Source: Nitrospirales bacterium
Lineage (GTDB): Bacteria > Nitrospirota > Nitrospiria > Nitrospirales > UBA2166
Reading direction: 5' to 3'
Length of the DNA: 11,557 nt
NCBI GenBank assembly: GCA_029261375.1
Contig: JAJDBL010000098.1
Location: 1 to 11,557, forward strand
A program made the position numbers and the translations under genes. The notes beneath the pieces were generated by a model. That model was not told the DNA's origin and ran no database searches. It saw nothing but the letters and a program-made list of their open reading frames with translations. Below are positions 1 through 6,442 of the stretch, piece by piece (the stretch's first letter is position 1; every line of letters starts with the position of its first letter).

Positions 1-4
1 AAAG

Positions 5-33
5 CCTGGTTTCCCGCTTTCGCGGGAATGACG
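5..33. repeat. REP-like palindrome at window edge
   Basis: A perfect 7-bp inverted repeat, TTCCCGC at 11-17 and GCGGGAA at 22-28, encloses the loop TTTC. It is followed by TGACGG, which resembles the TTCCCGC/GCGGGAATGACG type of dispersed intergenic palindrome found in many bacterial genomes. It lies about 70 nt upstream of the TolC-type gene. Only one copy is visible here, so calling it a repeat rests on resemblance. It could equally be the terminator hairpin of a gene left of the window, although no T-tract follows. Confidence 0.4.
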
Positions 34-102
34 GAGAGGGGCCAGAAGGATCAATATGTCTCTTACGTGTAATAACTCACGGCAATACCGAAGGAGGCTT
101 CA

Positions 103-1356
103 ATGAAACACCTACTCACAACACTTATGGTAACGGGCGCAATCCTGCTTGCTCCCCTACCCGAGGTACAGGCACAAACACCTGTAGATGCGCCCCGCTC
201 CTTTACCATCGACGAGGTCATTGAGCTCGCGATGACGCACAATCCCATTTTGGCTGGTGGCCAAGGCGTCATCGATGAACGGCGTGGCGAAGCACTCAGT
301 GCAGACGCGTATCCCAATCCAAGTGTCAGCTTTCAGGCAGGTGACGGCCGCGTGCGCGACCCATCAAATGGGCTATCACTCACCGAGCGTGTCTTCTCCT
401 TAAATCAACCGGTGGAATGGCCATCCAAGCGCAAGGCACGAAAACGTGCGGCAGCAGCCGGGATCGAGAGTGCGCAAGCGGGACTGAGCGAAGTCAGACT
501 CAATCTCATCGCAAAAACGAAACTTCTGTTTTACGAACTCATGCTCGCTGAAGAAATCGCCACCCTCGCAGGCGAAAATGTGACGACAATGGAAAAGGTA
601 TCTGACGTCGTTAGGACACGTGTCAGTGCCGGTGATACGGCTCCCTTCCAGGCGGTAAAGGTCAACGTTGAGGTCCTGCAAGCCGAACAGGCCCTCACCA
701 AAGCGCGAGGGGAAGTGTATACCGCACGTACGGCGCTCAACACCGTCACCGCCGGAGCGTTAGGAGCTGACTATATCCTGCATGGAGCGTTTCCCTTATC
801 GGACTATGATGCCGAGCTGGATCAAACCATCGAGCAGGCACTCGCCCATCACCCAACTATCACCAAACTGAGAAAACAGCTCGAACAGGCAGACCATCGT
901 CTAGTACAAGAGAAACAAACGCGAATACCTAATGTTACCTTCAATGGTTTTTACGCCAGAGATGCGGGACGAGAATCGCTCGGAGGAGGAATTCTGATAC
1001 CTATTCCGTTGTGGTACCAGCAGGGAGGAGAAATCGCAGGCGCACTCGCAAAGAAACGCCAAGTGGAGGCCAAGCTTCTGCTGTCACAGAACGACCTCGA
1101 AAAATCTATTGCGCAGAACTTACAACGCTTAGACGCCGCAACCGCACAACGCAAAGTCTATGAAGAGGGATTTCTGAAACAAGCCAAGGAAGCCGTCCGC
1201 ATAGCCGAAGTCAGTTTTCAACATGGAGAAGCCAGCCTCCTCGACCTGTTGGACGCCCAACGCGTGCTGTGGCAAACACTCCACGGATTCGCCAACGCAC
1301 AATTTGATCTCTCGGTGGCATTGGTCCACCTCGAACGCTCACTAGGGACGCTGTAA
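103..1356 (+). CDS. TolC/CzcC-family outer membrane efflux protein
   Basis: The 417-residue product is a predicted outer-membrane channel component of a tripartite efflux or RND-type system. Residues 1-24 form a Sec signal peptide ending VQA|Q. The mature protein has the two-repeat outer-membrane efflux layout: long alpha-helical stretches (about 110-215 and 230-275, again 310-400) and a strand region around 295-315 reading GGGILIPIPLWYQQGGEIAGA, the typical CzcC-like second beta segment. Length fits the family (400-450). The ATG follows a strong AAGGAGG Shine-Dalgarno at 91-97 with a 5-nt spacer. No membrane-fusion or RND pump gene follows, so the substrate cannot be assigned; a heavy-metal CzcC role is only a family guess. 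Its 3' part is duplicated as a remnant at 3650-3820. Confidence 0.9.
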   Translation: MKHLLTTLMVTGAILLAPLPEVQAQTPVDAPRSFTIDEVIELAMTHNPILAGGQGVIDERRGEALSADAYPNPSVSFQAGDGRVRDPSNGLSLTERVFSLNQPVEWPSKRKARKRAAAAGIESAQAGLSEVRLNLIAKTKLLFYELMLAEEIATLAGENVTTMEKVSDVVRTRVSAGDTAPFQAVKVNVEVLQAEQALTKARGEVYTARTALNTVTAGALGADYILHGAFPLSDYDAELDQTIEQALAHHPTITKLRKQLEQADHRLVQEKQTRIPNVTFNGFYARDAGRESLGGGILIPIPLWYQQGGEIAGALAKKRQVEAKLLLSQNDLEKSIAQNLQRLDAATAQRKVYEEGFLKQAKEAVRIAEVSFQHGEASLLDLLDAQRVLWQTLHGFANAQFDLSVALVHLERSLGTL

Positions 1357-1762
1357 GCATTGCAATATAAGGACTCCTAACAGTGCGCCTGGCACTCGGA
1401 ATGTTGCCATCTCCCTCTCGCCTCTTTAGGTGAGTAGCGTTAGCCAGACCGATGTGAGGCACAATCACTGGAGGCATCAGTGGCTTTCTCTATCATTTAC
1501 AGTCTTTCAACTCTCTCGAAATACCCGGTATGGCGATAGCCGGCATGTGGTGGATTCTGCTAGACTGTCGAACTGAAAATCAAGCGAAGATCAACCCTAT
1601 GTTGAATAGCAGGATTGACGTTTCAACGTTGATTGATCCCACTCCCACAGTTAGTCGTCAATCGACGCAATACCTGACTGACTGCCAATATCCTAAATAA
1701 GTATCCTCCAACACTAGAAACGACGTCATTGTAAGCGTTTCGTTTCCACGCGAAGGGAGCCT
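1357..1762. other. 406-nt intergenic region without a supported gene
   Basis: No convincing coding frame was found here on either strand. Just after the TolC stop is a short hairpin (AGTGC/GCACT, 1382-1396). A second one (CACTG 1466-1470 with CAGTG 1478-1482) is followed by CTTTCTCT and could be a weak terminator. A third imperfect hairpin, CCGGTAT/ATAgCCGG, lies near 1525-1543, and the 10-bp palindrome TCAACGTTGA lies near 1623-1632. The kinase promoter is probably in the right half, but no clear -35/-10 pair could be picked. Confidence 0.4.
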
Positions 1763-3208
1763 ATGAGTACTGACCCAAAGTTGCTCAGTGCGATCCTCGA
1801 AGCTGCTCCCATCGCGATGGTGATGATTGATCGCGAGGGCGAGATTGCGCTCGTCAATACCGAAACTGAGAAGCTGTTTGGGTATCCCCGGAACGAACTG
1901 CTCGGACAGCCGGTGGAGATCTTAGTGCCCGATCGATTTCGAGCGGCACATCCCGGTCACCGTGGAAGCTTCTTCGCAACCCCAACAGCCAGACGCATGG
2001 GCATTGGTCGGGATTTGTATGCTCGGCGCAAGGACAACAGCGAGTTCCCCGTAGAGATCGGGCTCAACCCGGTTGAGACAGGCGAAGGCGTATTCGTGTT
2101 GAGTGCCATTGCGGATATTACCGAGAGGAAACAAGCTGAAGAGAAGTTTCGTCTGGTCGTAGAGTCTGCTCCCAACGCTATGGTCATGGTGAATCAGCAT
2201 GGAGAGATTGTTCTGGTCAATTCAGAAACCGAACGGTGCTTCGGATATCCCCGAGCTGATCTGCTCGGGCAATCGATCGAAATGCTAGTTCCGACACGCT
2301 TCAGAGAGAACCATCCAGGGTATCGTCATGACTACTTTAATCACCTGGTAACTCGGTCGATGGGCGCAGGACGAGACCTGTTCGGACTGCACAAGGACGG
2401 CAGCGAATTCCCCGTGGAGATTGGACTGAATCCCATTCGAACACAGGAAGGAACCTTGGTCCTCAGTTCCATCATAGATATTTCGGAACGCAAACAGGCA
2501 GAGCAAGCGTTACAAGACCGAAGTGATGAACTCGCACGTTCGAATGCGGAGCTTGAACAGTTCGCATACTTAGCGTCCCACGACCTTCAAGAGCCGCTGC
2601 GTACGGTCACGAGTTTTGTGGATGTGCTCCAACGCGATTCTCACCAAATGCGAAGCGAGAAAGTCGGCACGTCTCTCCGTTTCATATCAAACGCCGCCAC
2701 CCGTATGAGTGAACTCATTACCGGATTGCTGGAGTATTCCCGCGTCGGACGGGAAGGGCAACAGGTGATCGTGGATTGCAATACCATGGTCAACGCGATT
2801 CAGGAGGACCTGTCTCACATCATCTCCGAAAGCCGGGCGACGTTGAATGTTGAAGAATTACCCCAACTGAAAGGATGTGAACCCGAGCTTCGAATGCTGG
2901 TTCAAAATCTGATCATCAATGCCATCAAATTCCGCACAAAGGATACTGATCCATCTATTAGAATCGTGGCGCGGCAGGAGCAGCGCTATTGGCAAATTTC
3001 AATTCATGACAATGGAATTGGCATTGCACCGGAACACCAGAATCGGATCTTCGATATCTTCCAGCGACTACATACGAAGCAAGAATATGAGGGCACCGGG
3101 ATCGGCTTAGCTCACTGCCGCAAAATCGTCCACGCCCACGGGGGAAAGATTTGGGTCGACTCATACGTTGGGAAAGGAAGTGCATTTCATTTTACCCTCC
3201 CATGCTGA
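1763..3208 (+). CDS. Soluble tandem-PAS sensor histidine kinase (FixL-like PAS)
   Basis: The 481-residue cytoplasmic kinase has no membrane segment. Two similar PAS domains (about 5-120 and 130-245, both ending in an ERKQAE linker) look like an internal duplication. A HisKA domain follows with the H-box SHDLQEPLR (phospho-His H273). The HATPase_c domain shows an N-box (NLIINAIKF, 382-390), G1 (DNGIGI, 416-421), F-box (IFDIFQRLH, 429-437) and G2 (GTGIGLA, 444-450), so all catalytic boxes are intact. The LASHDLQEPLR style is typical of Cph1-type kinases that pair with Rcp1-like regulators, exactly what follows 19 nt downstream. Both PAS domains keep a histidine (H63, H184) and an arginine 20 residues later (R83, R204), the spacing of the FixL heme ligand and distal Arg. 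The ligand remains unproven. The start follows AAGGGAG at 1753-1759. Confidence 0.93.
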   Translation: MSTDPKLLSAILEAAPIAMVMIDREGEIALVNTETEKLFGYPRNELLGQPVEILVPDRFRAAHPGHRGSFFATPTARRMGIGRDLYARRKDNSEFPVEIGLNPVETGEGVFVLSAIADITERKQAEEKFRLVVESAPNAMVMVNQHGEIVLVNSETERCFGYPRADLLGQSIEMLVPTRFRENHPGYRHDYFNHLVTRSMGAGRDLFGLHKDGSEFPVEIGLNPIRTQEGTLVLSSIIDISERKQAEQALQDRSDELARSNAELEQFAYLASHDLQEPLRTVTSFVDVLQRDSHQMRSEKVGTSLRFISNAATRMSELITGLLEYSRVGREGQQVIVDCNTMVNAIQEDLSHIISESRATLNVEELPQLKGCEPELRMLVQNLIINAIKFRTKDTDPSIRIVARQEQRYWQISIHDNGIGIAPEHQNRIFDIFQRLHTKQEYEGTGIGLAHCRKIVHAHGGKIWVDSYVGKGSAFHFTLPC

Positions 3209-3227
3209 AAGGCTAAAGAAAAACACG

Positions 3228-3644
3228 ATGAAACAAAGACTGAACTGTATCTTGCTGATTGATGACAGCGAAGCTGACAACTATTTGGACACGATGGTTG
3301 CTGAAGAGACGGAGGTTGCTGACGAAGTCGTCGCCATAGAGAGACCCGTTGACGCACTAGACTACCTGAAAACAAAAAAAGACGGTGAATACCCAAAGCC
3401 TGCACTTATTTTTCTTGACATCAACATGCCGGGTATGACGGGATGGGAGTTTCCTGAGGTGTACGAAACACTTGATACAGACCAACAAGGGAAAGTCATA
3501 GTGGTCATGCTGACAACAACCCTCAATCCAAATGATGAAGCCCGCGCGAAAGATAGTCCAAGCATCAAAGGCTTTGAACGGAAGCCGCTGACGCATGAAG
3601 GCTTGCAAACCATCGTCAAAGAGTATTTTCCAGACCGGATATAG
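3228..3644 (+). CDS. Single-domain Rcp1-like response regulator
   Basis: The 138-residue product is a CheY-like receiver domain with no output domain. Key residues are present: acidic pair D12/D13 (LLIDDSEAD), phospho-acceptor D64 in IFLDINMPGMTG, switch threonine T96 in VVMLTTT, and K119-P120 in FERKPL. It resembles the Rcp1 class that accepts phosphate from HDLQEPLR-type kinases, and it lies 19 nt after the kinase stop, so the two are almost certainly one operon and cognate partners. I chose the ATG at 3228. The frame is open back to an ATG at 3168, but that start would overlap the kinase C-terminus and add 20 residues with no receiver homology. The Shine-Dalgarno is weak, which suggests coupled translation. 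The downstream target is unknown; it may act by protein contact or in a phosphorelay. Confidence 0.92.
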   Translation: MKQRLNCILLIDDSEADNYLDTMVAEETEVADEVVAIERPVDALDYLKTKKDGEYPKPALIFLDINMPGMTGWEFPEVYETLDTDQQGKVIVVMLTTTLNPNDEARAKDSPSIKGFERKPLTHEGLQTIVKEYFPDRI

Positions 3645-3649
3645 CGTGA

Positions 3650-3820
3650 CGAGAAGTCCGTAGGAAAGGCTTTCTCAAACAAGCCAAGGAAGCAATTCGC
3701 ACCGCCGAGGTCAGTTTCCAGCATGGCAAGGCCAGCCTTCTAAAACTATTGTACGCTCAGCGCGTGCTGTGGCACACACTCCACATATCCGCCAACGCAC
3801 AATCAGGCGAGACAAAATAG
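3650..3820 (+). pseudogene. Remnant of a second TolC/CzcC-type gene (C-terminal fragment)
   Basis: This frame, open from a TGA at 3647-3649 to TAG at 3818-3820, encodes a fragment starting near EVRRKGFLKQAKEAIRTAEV and running to ANAQSGETK. It matches residues 356-400 of the intact TolC-type protein: 3668-3802 aligns without gaps to 1168-1302, by my count 110 of 135 nt and 37 of 45 residues identical. Most differences are at third codon positions, which indicates it diverged as a functional coding sequence before decay. The N-terminal part is missing and the last residues of the family (FDLSVALVHLERSLGTL in the intact gene) are replaced. It has no start codon or Shine-Dalgarno, and begins 5 nt after the response regulator stop. 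It looks like the scar of a lost paralogue, cut at both ends. Confidence 0.85.
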
Positions 3821-3823
3821 AAC

Positions 3824-3857
3824 GGCCCGCTTGATACGCTACGCGTCCAAGCAGGCC
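3824..3857 (-). terminator. Probable rho-independent terminator of the secreted-protein operon
   Basis: An inverted repeat pairs GGCC (3824-3827) and GCTTG (3829-3833) with CAAGC (3848-3852) and GGCC (3854-3857), with one C/A mismatch and a 14-nt loop. Read on the - strand, the hairpin is followed by GTTCTATTTTG, a moderate T-tract. It lies 26 nt past the stop of the secreted protein gene ending at 3883. It could also act for the + strand genes, but T-residues there are fewer. Confidence 0.55.
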
Positions 3858-3882
3858 ATTTCACGAATACATCTTGTCTGCG

Positions 3883-4488
3883 CTATGGTGTGCCGTGCAC
3901 CGCAATCTGCGGGTTGTAGCAATCAAAATCATCTTCGGTTGGAATCGGGTTTCTGGGATCATTACATCCGCCGAAGGGATCTGTGAGCTGAATGTTCAGA
4001 ATCTCCGGCTCACCAAATCGTGCAGGACCGTGATAGCGGATGAACATCTCAACATCTGCGCCTCGCGCGTCATCGAGACCGTCACCAAGGAACACAAATC
4101 CCGGATTCTTGTTTTCCTTCAACGTCCCAGAAAAACTCCCTTCCCCATCCTCGCCGACGATGGTGTAGGTGGCCCAAAGAATTGATTCATTGGGTTGGCC
4201 GGTTTCAAGATGCCACCAGATGGTATAGACCCCAGCAGGAAGCTCTGACGTTTCGATGGTCATTGAGATCTTGTTGTTTTTTCGCTCAAGGGTTGTCATA
4301 GACCCCTCGATCCCTTCTCGCGGATCCAGAGCAGACCCATCAGTATCTTGAAACGTTGTCACTTCGTTCACGGTGATGGTTGGCGGCTTTGCCGTAGCTG
4401 TCCCGACAACGCCCAACATCATCACTGCGATAGCAAGAACGCCAAACATTCTTAACAGCAAGGACTTGGATGTGATGTGACGCAACAT
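3883..4488 (-). CDS. Secreted protein of unknown function
   Basis: The 201-residue product has a Sec signal peptide: positive start (MLRHITSK), hydrophobic core about 10-30, and probable cleavage ATA|K after residue 33. The mature part looks like an all-beta secreted domain. Recognisable stretches are VYTIWWHLETG (87-97), a central ATYTIVGEDGEGSFSGTL, then EMFIRYHGPA (147-156) and a C-terminal pair of cysteines (C175, C190) ending PQIAVHG, likely a disulfide. I have an impression of other bacterial secreted proteins with the same IWW...HGPA...C...C...Q.AVH order, but know no characterised member, so no function is given. A good Shine-Dalgarno, AAGGAGGG (4495-4502, - strand), supports the start. 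It lies 60 nt downstream of the other secreted gene and is probably co-transcribed with it. Confidence 0.75.
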   Translation of the reverse strand: MLRHITSKSLLLRMFGVLAIAVMMLGVVGTATAKPPTITVNEVTTFQDTDGSALDPREGIEGSMTTLERKNNKISMTIETSELPAGVYTIWWHLETGQPNESILWATYTIVGEDGEGSFSGTLKENKNPGFVFLGDGLDDARGADVEMFIRYHGPARFGEPEILNIQLTDPFGGCNDPRNPIPTEDDFDCYNPQIAVHGTP

Positions 4489-4548
4489 ATTCTTCCCTCC
4501 TTCACATTGAATGAGATGGATTTAGCACTTCAACGGGGACCATGTCTC

Positions 4549-5103
4549 CTAGTCAAGATTAATGACAAAGATACAATCAAACGTGATCTCACCGTCACTG
4601 GCTAACTTGCTCATATTCACAGCACCAGAAAGACGAACTGTTCCGGCAGCATTTTTAAACTTCTTCGTCCCACTCAGAACGTCATTACTTCCGTCAGGTA
4701 TGGCCCCAGTGATATGTGTGACATCTGGAGAACCATGGGTGGTAGGTTGGACGGTGGTCAGACCACGGGACACCAACTGCCCCTGAGGCATTTCAAATAT
4801 GGTCGTCCCGACAAGTGACAACCCACCCCCTACTGGCGTGACGTCTGAGAGACAATCAGTCGCTGTACCCACAAACTGACCACTTTGTCCCGCGGTCATA
4901 TCCTTGAGGTCAACGGTGAAGCAGTCTGCGGGGTCGTCTATACCATCACCATCGATATCGGGAACAGTACCTGGGGTAGCTACGCCGGTCCCAACAAGGT
5001 TCAGGATCATCTGTTTACCAGCATAGGCCTGCGCAAGACCCATGGAGACCACTAGAATAACGGCGAGAATCCCACTCATTGTTGCTTTATACATACGACT
5101 CAT
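4549..5103 (-). CDS. Secreted allene-oxide-cyclase/dirigent-like barrel protein
   Basis: The 184-residue product has a signal peptide with likely cleavage AYA|G after residue 28. Mature residues 49-60 read DIDGDGIDDPAD, a DxDxDG calcium-binding-type loop like those of thrombospondin type 3 repeats. The second half (about 96-184) has the order of strands and the G-T-x-x-F-x-N-A-x-G-T-V pattern (SGTKKFKNAAGTVRLSG, 144-160) that resembles the allene oxide cyclase/dirigent beta-barrel family. The enzyme activity of plant AOC should not be assumed. Cysteines are C61, C84 and C177. The start follows a strong GGGAGGTGA about 3 nt upstream. The gene is first in a likely two-gene operon with the secreted protein ending at 3883, behind a CRP-type operator. 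A role at the cell surface or in the periplasm is inferred. Confidence 0.75.
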   Translation of the reverse strand: MSRMYKATMSGILAVILVVSMGLAQAYAGKQMILNLVGTGVATPGTVPDIDGDGIDDPADCFTVDLKDMTAGQSGQFVGTATDCLSDVTPVGGGLSLVGTTIFEMPQGQLVSRGLTTVQPTTHGSPDVTHITGAIPDGSNDVLSGTKKFKNAAGTVRLSGAVNMSKLASDGEITFDCIFVINLD

Positions 5104-5160
5104 TGCTCACCTCCCAATGTGAGATTAGATATTACACTGCCCTTATTTCATCCGGTGGTG

Positions 5161-5166
5161 AATATA
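5161..5166 (-). promoter_or_regulatory. Candidate -10 box of the secreted-protein operon
   Basis: Read on the - strand this is TATATT, preceded by TTTTGT. A transcript would start near 5154, giving a leader of about 50 nt to the ATG at 5103. No good -35 is seen at the usual distance, which fits an activator-dependent promoter with the palindrome at 5189-5204. Confidence 0.45.
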
Positions 5167-5188
5167 ACAAAATGGAACGAACTGCACT

Positions 5189-5204
5189 TGTGACGATCGT
5201 CACA
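5189..5204 (-). promoter_or_regulatory. CRP/FNR-superfamily operator (TGTGA-N6-TCACA)
   Basis: TGTGACGATCGTCACA is a perfect 16-bp palindrome whose half-sites match the CRP consensus TGTGA-N6-TCACA exactly. Its centre (between 5196 and 5197) lies about 93 nt before the ATG at 5103 and, from the TATATT box at 5161-5166, at about -42.5 from the predicted start site. That is within one base of the class II activator position (-41.5). The remaining intergenic DNA up to 5395 shows no further site or gene that I could support. Which regulator binds is unknown; none is encoded here. Confidence 0.65.
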
Positions 5205-5395
5205 TAACACGCAATATCCATGATAAACAGAAGGTTATGTACACATATTGCTGTGGACGATGTCAAATTTCTACACAGTAATGTCGAGAGTGTTGTGCAA
5301 CGAGAGGGTCAGATGTTGAGCTCCCGCCACAGACATGACAGTGGGTGGCCGGGTGGGTCAAACGCCGTGGTGGGAGTTACGACTTGGGCGAGGTA

Positions 5396-6286
5396 TCACG
5401 CACTGTTGGCTGCTAACAGTGATGTGTATCCTTCGCGAAAGGTCGGGTAGCGAAACATATATCCTGAGTTGATCAATTTTGCGTTCTTACACCGTTTGTT
5501 GTTCCTGGCTTGTCGGCTGGCCGACGATGACAATAAGGAACCCGCGACTTGAGGTGCAGGAGCGTTAAGCCGTTTCGCCAACCAGTTCAAAAGCTCCTTC
5601 CGGTCAGCGGGTTCGTGGTCAACGCCCAGATAGATCGAATCCGGCTGGTCCATAGCCATGAGGTGAGCCAGGCCCCCAACACAGTCATCGCGGTGTATAT
5701 GATTGGTGTATCTCGGCTGCCCGTCTTGATACATCGCACTCCCCTCCTGAACTGTTTGGATCATGCGGGTTCGCCCCGGACCATAGATTCCACTCAGTCG
5801 AACAATCGTTGATGGAAACCCGCTGCTCTGAAGACACTGTTCTCCTTCTAAGAGGCAGCGCCCTGAAAAATACTCCGGTGTCGTCACAGAGGTTTCGTCC
5901 ACCCACTCTCCATCCTGTTGTGCATAGACTGCGGTACTTGAGGTATAGATCACACGAGGGCGTTGTTCCTGTGCTTTCAGGGCCTCCAGTAGGTTTCCTA
6001 GGCCCTCGATATACGCTGCTCGATATCCACTCTCATCTGATTGATCTGGTGACGCGGTGTAAAAGACGGTATGAAGATTTGGTGGGATCGCTGTTAGGGT
6101 TTCAGGGTTTGTTAAATCGGCAGCGAGTGGTTCCATTGATGGGGGAAGACTCCCTGGATCACGACGTAATCCCCACACTTGATGTCCGAGAGTTGCTAGA
6201 TGAATTCCTAGACCCGTTCCAACGTAGCCACAGCCTGCGATAAGAACATTTGCCACGATCCTACAAGGAAGGTGCAGGGACCGCAC
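5396..6286 (-). CDS. YeeZ-like atypical SDR (NAD-dependent epimerase/dehydratase family)
   Basis: The product (296 residues) has a Rossmann fold with the dinucleotide motif GCGYVG (18-23), the strand YTSSTAVYA (114-122), RLSGIYGPGR (163-172) and HRDD (198-201). The C-terminus NAKLINSGYMFRYPTFREGY follows the pattern of YeeZ-type atypical SDRs. In place of the classical YxxxK the sequence reads YFSGR (139-143), so the usual catalytic lysine is absent and dehydrogenase or epimerase activity is uncertain. Substrate is unknown. The frame opens with GTG at 6286, without a clear Shine-Dalgarno. A second GTG at 6256 would give the more usual start VANVLIAGCGYVG, and I consider it at least as likely. 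The gene before it ends 156 nt upstream, with a strong hairpin between, so it may be transcribed alone. Confidence 0.85.
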   Translation of the reverse strand: MRSLHLPCRIVANVLIAGCGYVGTGLGIHLATLGHQVWGLRRDPGSLPPSMEPLAADLTNPETLTAIPPNLHTVFYTASPDQSDESGYRAAYIEGLGNLLEALKAQEQRPRVIYTSSTAVYAQQDGEWVDETSVTTPEYFSGRCLLEGEQCLQSSGFPSTIVRLSGIYGPGRTRMIQTVQEGSAMYQDGQPRYTNHIHRDDCVGGLAHLMAMDQPDSIYLGVDHEPADRKELLNWLAKRLNAPAPQVAGSLLSSSASRQARNNKRCKNAKLINSGYMFRYPTFREGYTSLLAANSA

Positions 6287-6342
6287 TCACCGCGAAACAA
6301 TCTGACGGAACTAGAGATTCTGAGCAGATCCCCCCCATCCTA

Positions 6343-6367
6343 CCCTTCCCCCGGTAGGGGGGAAGGG
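6343..6367. repeat. Strong GC-rich stem-loop between two - strand genes
   Basis: A perfect 10-bp inverted repeat, CCCTTCCCCC (6343-6352) and GGGGGAAGGG (6358-6362 plus AAGGG to 6367), encloses the loop GGTAG. It lies about 75 nt after the stop of the GH114-like gene and about 57 nt before the SDR start. Neither strand has a T-tract behind it, so it is not a standard rho-independent terminator. It could slow or end transcription, protect an mRNA 3' end, or be a dispersed palindrome. The rest of 6287-6442 holds nothing I recognise. Confidence 0.55.
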
Positions 6368-6442
6368 GCAACGAATTCCCCATACAGGATGCCCGCGGCT
6401 TAGGACTGGTGAGAATCGATGGGAGAAGAATATTCATCATAT

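Noticed and set aside
1390..1415. Possible sigma-54 promoter (TGGCAC...TTGCC)
   Set aside because: The distance between the GG and GC elements is 13 nt instead of the required 10.
3168..3227. Upstream in-frame start for the response regulator overlapping the kinase
   Set aside because: It adds 20 residues without receiver homology; ATG 3228 fits the domain start and the normal spacing.
3362..3724. 120-codon - strand frame resembling another at 1129-1329
   Set aside because: Both contain a FLGLF-like stretch only because each is antisense to the duplicated TolC segment; the sense strand explains the similarity.
5220..5450. 76-codon + strand frame after the CRP-type site
   Set aside because: No Shine-Dalgarno or domain pattern, and its end overlaps the SDR gene on the other strand.
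5809..6243. 144-codon open frame on the + strand
   Set aside because: It lies wholly antisense to the SDR gene, whose motifs are clear, and the translation shows no domain pattern.
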